A stretch of 64,000 nt of DNA from Bacteroidetes bacterium GWF2_41_31 (GTDB taxonomy: Bacteria > Bacteroidota > Bacteroidia > Bacteroidales > F082): NCBI GenBank assembly GCA_001769215.1, contig MEOL01000014.1, positions 1 to 64,000 of the forward strand, written 5' to 3'. Shown here one piece after another: positions 26,455-34,463 of this stretch; positions within the stretch are counted from its first letter, which is position 1; every line of letters begins with the position of its first letter. Under the pieces are notes generated by a model, which searched no databases, was not told where the DNA came from, and was given only the letters and a program-made list of their open reading frames with translations. The translations under genes were made by a program, and so were the position numbers.

Positions 26455-27086
26455 TGGAAACGAGAGAAGACGAACTACTTGAAGGAGGGAAAAAACTCCC
26501 GTTGATGGAAGAATTTTACACCTTGCAGGGCGAAGGGTTTCACATGGGTCGTGCGGCCTATTTTATCCGTGTCGGGGGATGTGATGTGGGATGTTCCTGG
26601 TGCGATTCAAAGGAATCGTGGAATGCAGCGCTATTTCCTCCCGTGGCGGTTGAGCAAGTCGTCAGGAATGCGGCCAGTCATCCTGCCAAAACCGTCGTGG
26701 TAACGGGTGGCGAACCTTCTATGTATCCAATGGATTTTCTCACGCAATCGCTTCAGCGCGAAGGCATAAAAACCATGGTAGAAACCTCCGGCGCCTATCC
26801 TTTAAGCGGCAGTTGGGATTGGATATGTCTTTCGCCAAAGAAATATATGCCGCCACAAAAGGCAATTTATCAGCGGGCCAACGAGCTTAAGGTGATCATA
26901 CAACATCCGGGAGACCTGGAGTGGGCCGAGCGCAATGCCGCCCTCGTGTCGATTTCGTGTCAGTTGTTCCTCCAACCCGAATGGAGCAAATCGGGAGAAA
27001 TTATGGAGGTGCTGACACAATATGTGATGGACAATCCCAAGTGGCGCATCTCGCTTCAAAGCCATAAGTATATGAGGATTCCCTAA
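26454..27086 (+). CDS. queE: 7-carboxy-7-deazaguanine synthase (QueE), radical SAM
   Basis: The 210-residue radical SAM enzyme converts 6-carboxytetrahydropterin to 7-carboxy-7-deazaguanine in queuosine biosynthesis. The iron-sulfur motif CDVGCSWC (Cys43, 47, 50) and the substrate-side GGEPSMYP are present, with FYTLQGEGFHMGRAAYFIRVGGC at the N-terminus. Its ATG overlaps the stop of the T9SS-secreted protein, suggesting translational coupling despite unrelated roles. Other que genes are not in the window. Confidence 0.9.
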   Translation: METREDELLEGGKKLPLMEEFYTLQGEGFHMGRAAYFIRVGGCDVGCSWCDSKESWNAALFPPVAVEQVVRNAASHPAKTVVVTGGEPSMYPMDFLTQSLQREGIKTMVETSGAYPLSGSWDWICLSPKKYMPPQKAIYQRANELKVIIQHPGDLEWAERNAALVSISCQLFLQPEWSKSGEIMEVLTQYVMDNPKWRISLQSHKYMRIP

Positions 27087-27502
27087 AAGGAAGAGGGTAA
27101 GATGAATCCGTATCAGTGGTTCAAAAAAGGTTGTTCAGGTAATACCCGGCGATCCCGCTAACTCACTCGCTGATCTGCTGCCGAAAAATCAAGCGCTTTT
27201 ATTTGCCTGACTTTCTCTTTTTTAGGTACATAAATAGTCATTTTTATTGATAATGAAGGCTGGGTTGCTGGGGGGTAAAATAACGATTAACGGGCAGCAG
27301 ATACTTTGTGGAGGACTTTCAAAGATAAATCTTTCTGCCCACACTGTTTTTTATTTCATGCCTCCTACCTCCGTTACTCCGGTAGATGAACCTGCCTCCG
27401 TTCCTCCGGTAGGTTCATCTACCGATTTATCTGCCGAAGGCATAAAGGTAGGTTAACCGGCAGACAAGTGGAACTAAAATGTTCATTGTTTCGGTGAGTT
27501 AT
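27087..27502. other. Intergenic region holding repeat copy 1
   Basis: No convincing gene. The right-hand part (27301-27487) is one copy of the dispersed repeat described separately. The left part shows no recognisable motif. The 69-residue track ORF here is translated from the repeat and looks spurious. Confidence 0.6.
27301..27487 (+). repeat. Dispersed hairpin-bearing repeat, copy 1
   Basis: Shares with 28448-28618 the left block (CTTTGTGG..GA.TTTCAAAGATAAA.CTTTCTG.CCACAC), the TTTCATGCCTCC segment, and the right block AACCGGCAGACAAGTGGA. Inside, GGTAGATGAACCT (27381-27393) and AGGTTCATCTACC (27411-27423) make a perfect 13-bp inverted repeat. The two copies are in the same orientation on either side of the TonB-domain gene. 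Confidence 0.75.
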
Positions 27503-28339
27503 TTATCTAAGGGTGAATTTTATCGGTATATTATACCCCACTTTAACAAAATTTCCATCTAATATTCCGGGAGACCATTTTACAGATGAGGAATTAATCA
27601 CCTGATATGCTGCCAAATCGAGATTCTGATCAATACCTTTAATAATATAAGTGCCTGTGATTTGACCCTCTTCATCAACAATAAAATGAATAAACACCCG
27701 TCCTTGAATTCCTTTATTCTTTTCATTTTCAGGATAATGGAGATTTTTTCCGATATAGTTTAAAAAAGCTTCAATACCACCTGGATACTCTGGCATGACA
27801 TCAACGGTATTAAATATATTGTCTTGATATTTTTCTCCATTTTTTAACCAATTCTGATTGCTGATCATCTGATTATCGATATATTCCTCAATAGATGATA
27901 AGTTTCCTGAGTCATAGTATTTTTTAACTTGCCCCTCTAAATGTAGTGGCAAAATGGACTTTGTTAAACCTTCCTGTTTTATTTCTTTGTTCTTAAAGTA
28001 ATCCTTAAAATAGAATAGATCACCCTGCTTGGAAAATATTCTGAGAGTTTCTTCTTTATTTCCCACTGAGTATTCTTTAACAATGCTAAGGGTGGAGTCA
28101 TTTATGAAATATGCGGTTTCTTTAATAGACGATAAAATCCATTTGTTATCTGTTTTATAATAGGTGCTTATTGTAAATATATTTTTTTTGTTTTTTTGAA
28201 CTTTAATATATTCTGTTGCATTATCCTTTACAGCAGGCTTGTTGTTGGCTCTGTGATATATAATGGTGTCTGTTTGTGAAAACCCGCTTTGAGCCAATAG
28301 TAGGAGTACAAGATGTACAAAAAATAGTTTTTTTTTCAT
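27503..28339 (-). CDS. Secreted protein with TonB C-terminal domain
   Basis: A 278-residue protein with a signal peptide (LFFVHLVLLLLAQSGFSQ). The middle resembles the MORN/toxin-like tyrosine-rich repeats of Bacteroidota (GDLFYFKDYFKNKEIKQEG). The C-terminal TonB domain reads PEYPGGIEAFLNYIGKNLHYPENEKNKGIQGRVFIHFIVDEEGQITG. It lacks the N-terminal membrane anchor and proline-rich spacer of a true TonB, so it is probably a periplasmic or envelope protein of unknown role. Low GC relative to neighbours and the flanking direct repeats suggest insertion as an accessory unit. Confidence 0.8.
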   Translation of the reverse strand: MKKKLFFVHLVLLLLAQSGFSQTDTIIYHRANNKPAVKDNATEYIKVQKNKKNIFTISTYYKTDNKWILSSIKETAYFINDSTLSIVKEYSVGNKEETLRIFSKQGDLFYFKDYFKNKEIKQEGLTKSILPLHLEGQVKKYYDSGNLSSIEEYIDNQMISNQNWLKNGEKYQDNIFNTVDVMPEYPGGIEAFLNYIGKNLHYPENEKNKGIQGRVFIHFIVDEEGQITGTYIIKGIDQNLDLAAYQVINSSSVKWSPGILDGNFVKVGYNIPIKFTLR

Positions 28340-28669
28340 GGTTTTTGCTTTATTATTAAATTTTCAGTCACTCACAGAGTCGATTATTTTATTCAAAATT
28401 CTACTAGATTCTATACTAACTTTTTGGGCTTGTCATACCGGGAAGAATATGCTTTGTGGCGGATTTTCAAAGATAAACCTTTCTGTCCACACCGATTAAT
28501 ATTTCATGCCTCCTGCCTCCGTGCCTCCTCCGGTAGGTAAACCTGCCTTCGTTCCTCCATGCCTTCGGCAGGTAAACCGGTAGGTAAACCGGCAGACAAG
28601 TGGAGCTAAAATATTCATGCTCATAACGTAACCGGCCATAAAGTATGATGCATTGTTACCGCCTGTGCT
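28340..28669. other. Intergenic region holding repeat copy 2
   Basis: No gene seen. The upstream region of the TonB-domain gene is AT-rich. Most of the rest is the second repeat copy (28448-28618), followed by the 3' end of the HepT gene. Confidence 0.6.
28448..28618 (+). repeat. Dispersed hairpin-bearing repeat, copy 2
   Basis: A diverged direct copy of 27301-27487, with the same end blocks (GCTTTGTGGCGGATTTTC and ACCGGCAGACAAGTGGAGCT). Its internal part is changed: ACCTGCC and GGCAGGT arms form a different hairpin, and GGTAGGTAAACC is repeated. The arrangement suggests a small non-coding repeat family rather than a coding element. Confidence 0.75.
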
Positions 28670-29017
28670 TTATTGGTTTTCAATTATTTTTCTTAAGTCA
28701 ATAGAATTCAGAGGTATATTCTTTTTAGAAATTTCCCAAATCATTTCGTAGTCTATCCCAAAGTATTCGTGTGCTATTAAATTCCTTAATCCAACCATCT
28801 TTTTCCACGGAATTTCAGGATACTTGTTCTTAACTTCTTCAGGGATATTTTTTACGGCTTCACCAATAATTTCAAAGTTTCGGACTATTGCATCAACTAT
28901 TAAGTAGTTCATTTTAAATTCTCTGAAACTCATATCTCCAATATACTCTTCAATTCTTAGCATAGAAGTCAAAATGTCTTCAAGGTAAAAATTGTATTCC
29001 CGCTTTATTGGTGTCAT
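28670..29017 (-). CDS. hepT: HepT-like (DUF86) ribonuclease toxin
   Basis: The 115-residue HEPN protein has the RX4-6H motif as RNLIAHEY (Arg78, His83, Tyr85), typical of HepT RNases. An alpha-helical body contains FREFKMNYLIVDAIVRNFEIIGEAVKNIP. Its start overlaps the end of the nucleotidyltransferase gene by four bases, so the antitoxin is translated first. By family knowledge, MntA AMPylates the tyrosine near this motif to neutralise the toxin. Confidence 0.9.
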   Translation of the reverse strand: MTPIKREYNFYLEDILTSMLRIEEYIGDMSFREFKMNYLIVDAIVRNFEIIGEAVKNIPEEVKNKYPEIPWKKMVGLRNLIAHEYFGIDYEMIWEISKKNIPLNSIDLRKIIENQ

Positions 29018-29304
29018 ACGTATTTTACACTATTTAAAATGATTTGCCGTAGTTGCTCTTTTAATGCCTTCTCCGAAACCAGGTCAACTTTCAATTTTAA
29101 TTCATTTTCTAGTAGGTCCTGGAGGTCAAAAAATTCCCAACCGATTGGCTTCGAGAAATACACTAAAATATCAATGTCTGAGTCAATAGTCTGCTCATTA
29201 CGGGAATATGAACCAAAATACCCAATTCTTTCAACGTTATATTCTTGGCTGAGAATTGGTTTCAACGCCTTAAGTCTGCTTTCTATTTCAACTTGAGTAT
29301 TCAT
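29014..29304 (-). CDS. mntA: MntA-like minimal nucleotidyltransferase antitoxin
   Basis: The 96-residue protein has the minimal nucleotidyltransferase motif GSYSRNEQTIDSDID (residues 31-45) with both aspartates, and a third acidic position in LKVDLVS. It belongs to the MntA/HepT type toxin-antitoxin group, where this enzyme AMPylates and silences HepT. A TAAATTTG -7 box (29309-29316, minus strand) ends four bases before the ATG, implying a nearly leaderless transcript. Confidence 0.9.
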   Translation of the reverse strand: MNTQVEIESRLKALKPILSQEYNVERIGYFGSYSRNEQTIDSDIDILVYFSKPIGWEFFDLQDLLENELKLKVDLVSEKALKEQLRQIILNSVKYV

Positions 29305-29622
29305 GTCTCAAATTTACACTAAATTTTGTAATAATGGCTGTGCGGTATTTTTTCTTGCATTGGCGGTAACGAGAATAAAAACCCAACTCGGGAAGTTCAC
29401 CATTTAATACCTCTTTTTAACCTCTCTGTATACATAATACCCTATCCATTTTCAATAGTTCAAAATCAGTTAAATCAGCTCTTTGTCTCATTGTAAATGG
29501 ATCATCGGATGTTTGGTTGGGTAAATCTAGGAATAAATATTATTGGTTTTACATTGGGGATTAAGAATTGATGGAGTTGTATGTCAGGTTATGAATTCAG
29601 GATATTTTACAGTGCCAATCCT
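29305..29622. other. Intergenic region without a supported gene
   Basis: It contains the mntA promoter box and otherwise no motif I recognise. A minus-strand open stretch near 29417-29532 has a plausible protein-like reading but is short, lacks a good start and is bounded by stops; it may be a gene remnant. Confidence 0.5.
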
Positions 29623-30072
29623 TTATCTCAAATGCTTCTTCCTGACCTCATACATCAGGATGGCAGGTACAAAAAACACGATGTCGGCCAGGGTTTTCCC
29701 AATAAAGGAGCCCACGATAAAATTGGTCATCAGTGTGGGTATTAAATACATAAAGAAGGGGCGTACCGCCAGGACATCCAACACTTCGGCAGGGCCAAAT
29801 TCAACCATGAGGTTCCTGAAATCAATCAGGATCGATCGGGCCTGATATTTCTTATTCCTGAGCCGGTGGCTTTGCATGCTTTTCTTAACATCGCGCAGGA
29901 TGATCACTCCATAAAAAATGACAGAAGCAGCGGCCGAGGCCAGGAAAGCCGACAGCACCCTGTCGTTGGTGGTTTCTTTGATGGCCCACGCCACAAAAAT
30001 GGATACAATCGTACTAAGGGTATCAGGCCAAAAGTAGCGCTTTAACCACTCTTTTATTTTCCTTTTAAACAT
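29623..30072 (-). CDS. Small membrane protein of unknown function
   Basis: A 149-residue protein starting at MFKRKIKEWLKRYF (the track's extra 25 N-terminal codons look spurious). Hydrophobic segments are visible around 20-35 (LSTIVSIFVAWAI), 42-62 (VLSAFLASAAASVIFYGVIIL), 108-125 and 126-142, joined by a basic loop (KKSMQSHRLRNKKYQARS). No catalytic motif is recognisable. It is divergent from the DUF554 gene. I do not recognise a characterised family. Confidence 0.65.
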   Translation of the reverse strand: MFKRKIKEWLKRYFWPDTLSTIVSIFVAWAIKETTNDRVLSAFLASAAASVIFYGVIILRDVKKSMQSHRLRNKKYQARSILIDFRNLMVEFGPAEVLDVLAVRPFFMYLIPTLMTNFIVGSFIGKTLADIVFFVPAILMYEVRKKHLR

Positions 30073-30255
30073 GAAGTTGAAATTTTTCGCCAAGCCGATG
30101 AAAAGCAAATTGTGGGCAAAGATACAATTAGCAAGGTGTCGCGCCATATTTTTTGGTGTAGGGCAAACTTCATTTATACAATGCCAATTCCGAACAATAG
30201 CTCCCCCGTCAACATGGAACTTTTAACTACCTTCGTGCCTTATAAATATCGTTTC

Positions 30256-30939
30256 ATGATTGGTACACTTGTTAATACGGCGGCAGTGGTAGCCGGAGGG
30301 GTTATCGGTTTGCTTTTCCGGGATAAGCTTCCCGAAAAATACATGACTATTTTCTTTCAAGCCATCGGATTGTTTACCATGTATCTTGGAATATCACTTG
30401 CGTTGGAGGCTCAACAGGTTTTTTATGTTGTTCTTTCTTTGATCATTGGTTCACTCACGGGTGAAGCCTTAAATCTTGAAGTAAGGATGGAACGTGGGAG
30501 TCAATGGCTAAAAAAGCGGTTTCGTTTTAAAAATGAGCGTTTTTCCGAAGGCATGCTTACAGCTTTTCTGTTGTATTGCATGGGTTCGCTTACGGTCATT
30601 GGCTCGGTTACAGAAGGATTGGGCGGAGGGGCAAAAATTTTATTTATTAAGTCGCTGATGGATGGTGTCTCATCCATTGCACTGGCTTCTGCCATGGGAG
30701 TGGGTGTTGTTTTCTCCGCTGTACCCTTACTCATTTATCAGGGAGGGATTACCTTGTTATCCATGTGGCTGGGCGATATTATCCCACCTGAAATTATTAC
30801 CGATGTTTCAGCCGTGGGTGGTATACTGCTCATCGGATTGTCTATCACCATTTTGCAAATAAAAAAGATCAGGGTGATGAATATGTTACCTGCTTTGATC
30901 GTTGTGGTGGTTCTATTGTTGCTCCTTCCCCGTTTGTAA
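30256..30939 (+). CDS. DUF554 family membrane protein
   Basis: The 227-residue protein has six to seven hydrophobic helices and the DUF554 start MIGTLVNTAAVVAGGVIGLLFRDKLPE. GSLTGEALNLE and the central FSEGMLTAFLLYCMGSLTVIGSVTEGL are also typical. The family is widespread in bacteria and thought to be a transporter-like membrane protein, with no defined substrate. The ATG at 30256 is chosen because the family begins there and a near-consensus -7 box TACCTTCG lies at 30228-30235. Confidence 0.88.
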   Translation: MIGTLVNTAAVVAGGVIGLLFRDKLPEKYMTIFFQAIGLFTMYLGISLALEAQQVFYVVLSLIIGSLTGEALNLEVRMERGSQWLKKRFRFKNERFSEGMLTAFLLYCMGSLTVIGSVTEGLGGGAKILFIKSLMDGVSSIALASAMGVGVVFSAVPLLIYQGGITLLSMWLGDIIPPEIITDVSAVGGILLIGLSITILQIKKIRVMNMLPALIVVVVLLLLLPRL

Positions 30940-31332
30940 AATTGTTGTTTTCTAGACTGGAATTTTTAATTCTTTCTGAGAAATTAGATGCCAATCCTCC
31001 TGTCATTAAATCCCCTGTACCTGATTTTTTTTTTAAAGTTTCTTCTTAAAAGGATGATGTAAAACTTCTTCGATGCCATTATGTACGGCTATGTGATACC
31101 GGCTGTGAAGTTAATAATAGTGAATGGTGAGACAAAGTATTTACAATTGAGGGTTGACAAGTATTTGAAGTGATTGGTATATCATATGGCGGTCCTTTAT
31201 ACTTTTCTCATATAAGTATTTAGGGTTGGACCATTGGTTAAATTGTTTCTAAATTAGCCGGGTAAGCGATTGTGTCGACCGCATTTCTATATTTTCAGTA
31301 CCTTAGCACCCTGATTTATTAACTATTTAGTC
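30940..31332. other. Intergenic region upstream of ilvE
   Basis: No gene or repeat recognised in about 390 bases. A -7-like TACCTTAG occurs shortly before ilvE. A minus-strand stretch near 31035-31110 reads like a short protein tail ending in a stop but has no start, and may be a remnant. Confidence 0.45.
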
Positions 31333-32361
31333 ATGGAAAATACAAAGAATATAGACTGGGGTAATCTTCCGTTTGGGTATTACAAAACCGACTATAACGT
31401 AAGGTGTTACTTCAAAAATGGCAAGTGGGGCGAGTTGGAAATTTCCTCATCGGAATATGTTCCCATGCACATGGCAGCCACTGCATTGCATTATGGTCAG
31501 GAAGCTTTTGAAGGCTTAAAGGCTTATCGCGGTAAAGATGGTCAGGTACGGCTATTTAGATGGAATGAAAATGCCAGCCGCATGCGCCGCTCAGCCGATG
31601 GGGTGATGATGGCGGAAGTCCCGGATTCCTTGTTTTATGAGGCCATCACGAAGGTGATTAAACTAAACGCAGATTATATACCACCTTATGGTACCGGCGC
31701 ATCGCTTTATTTACGTCCGTTGTTAATTGGCAGTGGACCTCAGGTGGGGGTAAAACCGGCGCTGGAGTACATGTTCATGGTGTTTGTAACTCCGGTTGGT
31801 CCTTATTTTAAAGAAGGTTTTAAACCCGTAGAGGTTGAGCTTGTTCGCGATTACGACCGCGCTGCTCCAAAAGGAACAGGTAATATCAAAGTGGGCGGTA
31901 ATTATGCGGCAGGAATGCGTCCGGCCCACCGTGCACATCATGATGGTTTTTCGTCGGTGTTATTCCTGGATGCGCTCGAAAAGAAATATATTGATGAGGC
32001 CGGACCCGCCAATTTTTTTGGTATCCGGGATGGCATCTACATCACTCCACAATCAGACAGTATCTTGCCCTCGATTACCAACATGAGCCTGGAGGCGATT
32101 GCCAATGACATCGGGTTAAAAGTAGAACGGCGCAAGGTTCCTTTTGAAGAGCTGGAAACCTTTGAGGAGGTAGGTGCGTGTGGTACCGCTGCTATCATTA
32201 GCCCAATCAAGCGTATTTTCGACAGGGTAAACAATAAAAACTACGAATATGGTACCATTGCAGGACCCTATTCCACAAAATTATACATCACGCTAAGGGC
32301 AATACAGGAAGGTGAAATAGAAGACACTCATCACTGGACAACCATCGTTGAAGGGGTGTAA
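31333..32361 (+). CDS. ilvE: Branched-chain amino acid aminotransferase
   Basis: A 342-residue fold-type IV PLP enzyme that transaminates leucine, isoleucine and valine. Signatures of the long (BCAT-like) subgroup are HYGQEAFEGLKAYRG, RLFRWNENASRMRRSADG, NIKVGGNYAAGMRPAH, and LDALEKKYIDEAGPANFFGI, with the PLP lysine at about 218. GTAAIISPIKRI near residue 280 is also typical. It is monocistronic, ending in a strong terminator shared with yqgE. Confidence 0.96.
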   Translation: MENTKNIDWGNLPFGYYKTDYNVRCYFKNGKWGELEISSSEYVPMHMAATALHYGQEAFEGLKAYRGKDGQVRLFRWNENASRMRRSADGVMMAEVPDSLFYEAITKVIKLNADYIPPYGTGASLYLRPLLIGSGPQVGVKPALEYMFMVFVTPVGPYFKEGFKPVEVELVRDYDRAAPKGTGNIKVGGNYAAGMRPAHRAHHDGFSSVLFLDALEKKYIDEAGPANFFGIRDGIYITPQSDSILPSITNMSLEAIANDIGLKVERRKVPFEELETFEEVGACGTAAIISPIKRIFDRVNNKNYEYGTIAGPYSTKLYITLRAIQEGEIEDTHHWTTIVEGV

Positions 32362-32392
32362 TCCCTTTATTTCAAACCTATATAAAAATAGG

Positions 32393-32418
32393 AGGCGGCC
32401 TGAAAAAGCCGCCTTTTT
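32393..32418. terminator. Bidirectional terminator between ilvE and yqgE
   Basis: AGGCGGC and GCCGCCT form a 7-bp GC-rich stem followed by five Ts on the plus strand; the loop carries AAAAA, giving T-rich sequence on the minus strand. It overlaps the yqgE stop codon. Confidence 0.8.
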
Positions 32419-33007
32419 AGTTCATGCCGGGATTTATTGGGAATTTTGTCCAATATTGATACTCTTCTCCCATGGCGGTGAGTAGCTCCTGCCACATGGA
32501 ACCGGCATCAGAATTTAAAATTGGAGATTTGGGAAGTTGGGTTACCACCCATGAATTTCGCTTGAGTTCGTCTTGTAACTGAGCAGGCGACCAACCTGAA
32601 TAACCGGCGTAGAAACAAATGTTGTCAGGAGTTAGTTTGCCAAACAGGATAAGTTCTTTGATCATGTCCAGTTCTCCTCCCCAAAAAAGTCCATCTCCAA
32701 TCGAAACAGATCCTTCGATCAGGTCTCCAAAAGAATGAACATAAAACAACGAGTTGCTTTCAACAGGCCCGCCCAAATGAAGATTTCCGGTAAAATCAGG
32801 AAAGTTAGGCACAATTTCGTTGAATGGTTGATGGAGGGGTTTGTTCATAATCACACCAAATGAACCTTCGTTGTTATGCTCAACCAATAATATGACTGCC
32901 CTCCCAAAATAGTAGTCGCCCATCAGAGGCTCAGATAACAACAATCTGCCCTGAGCAGGAGCCAGGTCGTTGCTTTTTACCTGTAAATATTTTTCAATTC
33001 GATTCAT
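32417..33007 (-). CDS. yqgE: YqgE/AlgH family protein (UPF0301)
   Basis: A 196-residue cytoplasmic protein of the YqgE/AlgH family, with the typical N-terminal GRLLLSEPLMGDYYFGRAVILLVEHNNEGSFGVIMNKPL. LHLGGPVESNSLFYVHS and FYAGYSGWSPAQLQDELKRNSW are also present. The family is conserved, but its molecular role is not settled; a regulatory function has been proposed for AlgH. It converges on ilvE. Confidence 0.95.
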   Translation of the reverse strand: MNRIEKYLQVKSNDLAPAQGRLLLSEPLMGDYYFGRAVILLVEHNNEGSFGVIMNKPLHQPFNEIVPNFPDFTGNLHLGGPVESNSLFYVHSFGDLIEGSVSIGDGLFWGGELDMIKELILFGKLTPDNICFYAGYSGWSPAQLQDELKRNSWVVTQLPKSPILNSDAGSMWQELLTAMGEEYQYWTKFPINPGMN

Positions 33008-33089
33008 TCAACTTCAAGTTTGAAAACGTTCCTGATGGAAAAACGATTACTTTTACACGCTGTTTCATTACAAAAAACATACCAAGACT

Positions 33090-34463
33090 TTGAATATCCA
33101 AAACCGTCAACGGGATTTTGAAAAACTACGGAAGAAATTTCCTGTCTTCACCTACCAGGCATATTCCTATCATGAAGATACTTCAGGTTTGCATATTAGT
33201 TTCGATTTTGACCTGAGCGGTCAATATAGGTTTTCGCCCGGGTTGTTTATTCCTAAAAAAGAAGTTCTCCTTTGGGACATTCCCGGAAAACAGGGACTTG
33301 ATAATTTAATTTTCCACCTGGGAATGATCGAGCTGATAAGTTATTGGAAGTTAACTTGTTCTCCACGAATTGTAATCCATCCGCATGGGTTAAACGATGA
33401 TCAGGTTGCCTGGTGGAAAAAATTATATTTCCATGGGTTAGGCGAGTTTCTTTACCTGAATGGAATAGAGGTTGATGCTGAAAAATTGATGAAAATAGTG
33501 ACTAATGGTAAACCGCCGGCCTTACTCGCGACACAACCTGACATGAAAAAGGTGATGGTACCCATTGGCGGCGGGAAAGATTCCGTTGTAACGTTGGAGT
33601 TGCTAAAGGCCGGCAACGCGGCAATTTTTCCAATGGCCGTAAACCATACTCCGGCCATCAGCAGAACCATCCAGCAGGCAGGGTTCCAGATGGATCATGT
33701 CCTGGAGGTTCATCGAAAACTTGATCCCCTCATGCTTGAGTTAAACAGCAAGGGTTTCCTTAACGGACATACCCCATTCTCAGCTTTACTAGCCTTTACT
33801 TCTGTATTGTTGGCCGCCGGGAGTGGCATTGGAAATATTGCTTTGTCGAATGAAAGCAGTGCCAGCGAAAGCACCGTGCCGGGAACTAAAATCAACCACC
33901 AGTATTCAAAATCTTTTGAATTTGAACAGGATTTTGATGCTTATTGCAGAAACTATATTCATCCCGAAATTCGATACTTTAGTTTTCTGAGGCCCCTGAA
34001 TGAATTACAGATTGCCCGTGTGTTTTCTTCCTTTCCAGAGCACCACCGTGGTTTCAGAAGCTGTAATGTGGGGAGCAGGGAAGATCGTTGGTGTGGGGCT
34101 TGTCCCAAATGTTTGTTTACCTATCTTATCCTGGCACCCTTTATCCCCGAAAAGGACCTGATCTCAATTTTTGGTTCCAATCTGATGGAAAACAGCTTGC
34201 TGGTCTCTTACCTGGATGAATTAACCGGCAAATCCCCTGTTAAGCCCTTTGAATGCGTGGGCACACCCGAAGAAGTGAATGCAGCCATCAATAAAGCCTT
34301 TCATGGAAGAACAGCCTCTCATTTGCTATTAAAGGATTATTCATATGATGTGACAAGTCCTCTTCAATTTAACCGGTTGTTGGATGGTTTCTCGGATGAA
34401 CACGCTGTCCCGCTTGAATTTTTGAAAATATTAAAAAAAGTCGTACATGATCAGCTTACTTAA
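33090..34463 (+). CDS. murL: Probable MurL: UDP-MurNAc-L-Ala-L-Glu epimerase
   Basis: The 457-residue protein has an ATP-pyrophosphatase-like loop GGGKDS (160-165) and a cysteine-rich CGACPKC (335-341). The gene overlaps the MurD-like gene by 17 bases. This combination matches the MurL/MurD2 pair described in Xanthomonas. There, MurD2 adds L-Glu to UDP-MurNAc-L-Ala, and MurL uses ATP to epimerise that terminal Glu to D-Glu. It would replace glutamate racemase MurI. The call relies on layout and gene pairing; the family is defined by few studied members. Confidence 0.72.
   Translation: MNIQNRQRDFEKLRKKFPVFTYQAYSYHEDTSGLHISFDFDLSGQYRFSPGLFIPKKEVLLWDIPGKQGLDNLIFHLGMIELISYWKLTCSPRIVIHPHGLNDDQVAWWKKLYFHGLGEFLYLNGIEVDAEKLMKIVTNGKPPALLATQPDMKKVMVPIGGGKDSVVTLELLKAGNAAIFPMAVNHTPAISRTIQQAGFQMDHVLEVHRKLDPLMLELNSKGFLNGHTPFSALLAFTSVLLAAGSGIGNIALSNESSASESTVPGTKINHQYSKSFEFEQDFDAYCRNYIHPEIRYFSFLRPLNELQIARVFSSFPEHHRGFRSCNVGSREDRWCGACPKCLFTYLILAPFIPEKDLISIFGSNLMENSLLVSYLDELTGKSPVKPFECVGTPEEVNAAINKAFHGRTASHLLLKDYSYDVTSPLQFNRLLDGFSDEHAVPLEFLKILKKVVHDQLT

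Noticed and set aside
27247-27456. 69-residue ORF in the repeat region
   Set aside because: Proline/valine-rich translation of the repeat; the second copy does not keep the frame.
27301-28618. Possible CRISPR-like array because of short repeated GGTAGGT/CCTCCG units
   Set aside because: Units are irregular in length and spacing, there are no unique spacers and no cas genes.
29417-29532. Minus-strand open stretch reading NQTSDDPFTMRQRADLTDFELLK
   Set aside because: Protein-like but under 40 codons, bounded by stops and without a plausible start; at most a remnant.
31035-31110. Minus-strand open stretch ending HHPFKKKL-stop
   Set aside because: Too short and closed by an upstream stop; no start codon. 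Could be the tail of a decayed gene but not supportable.
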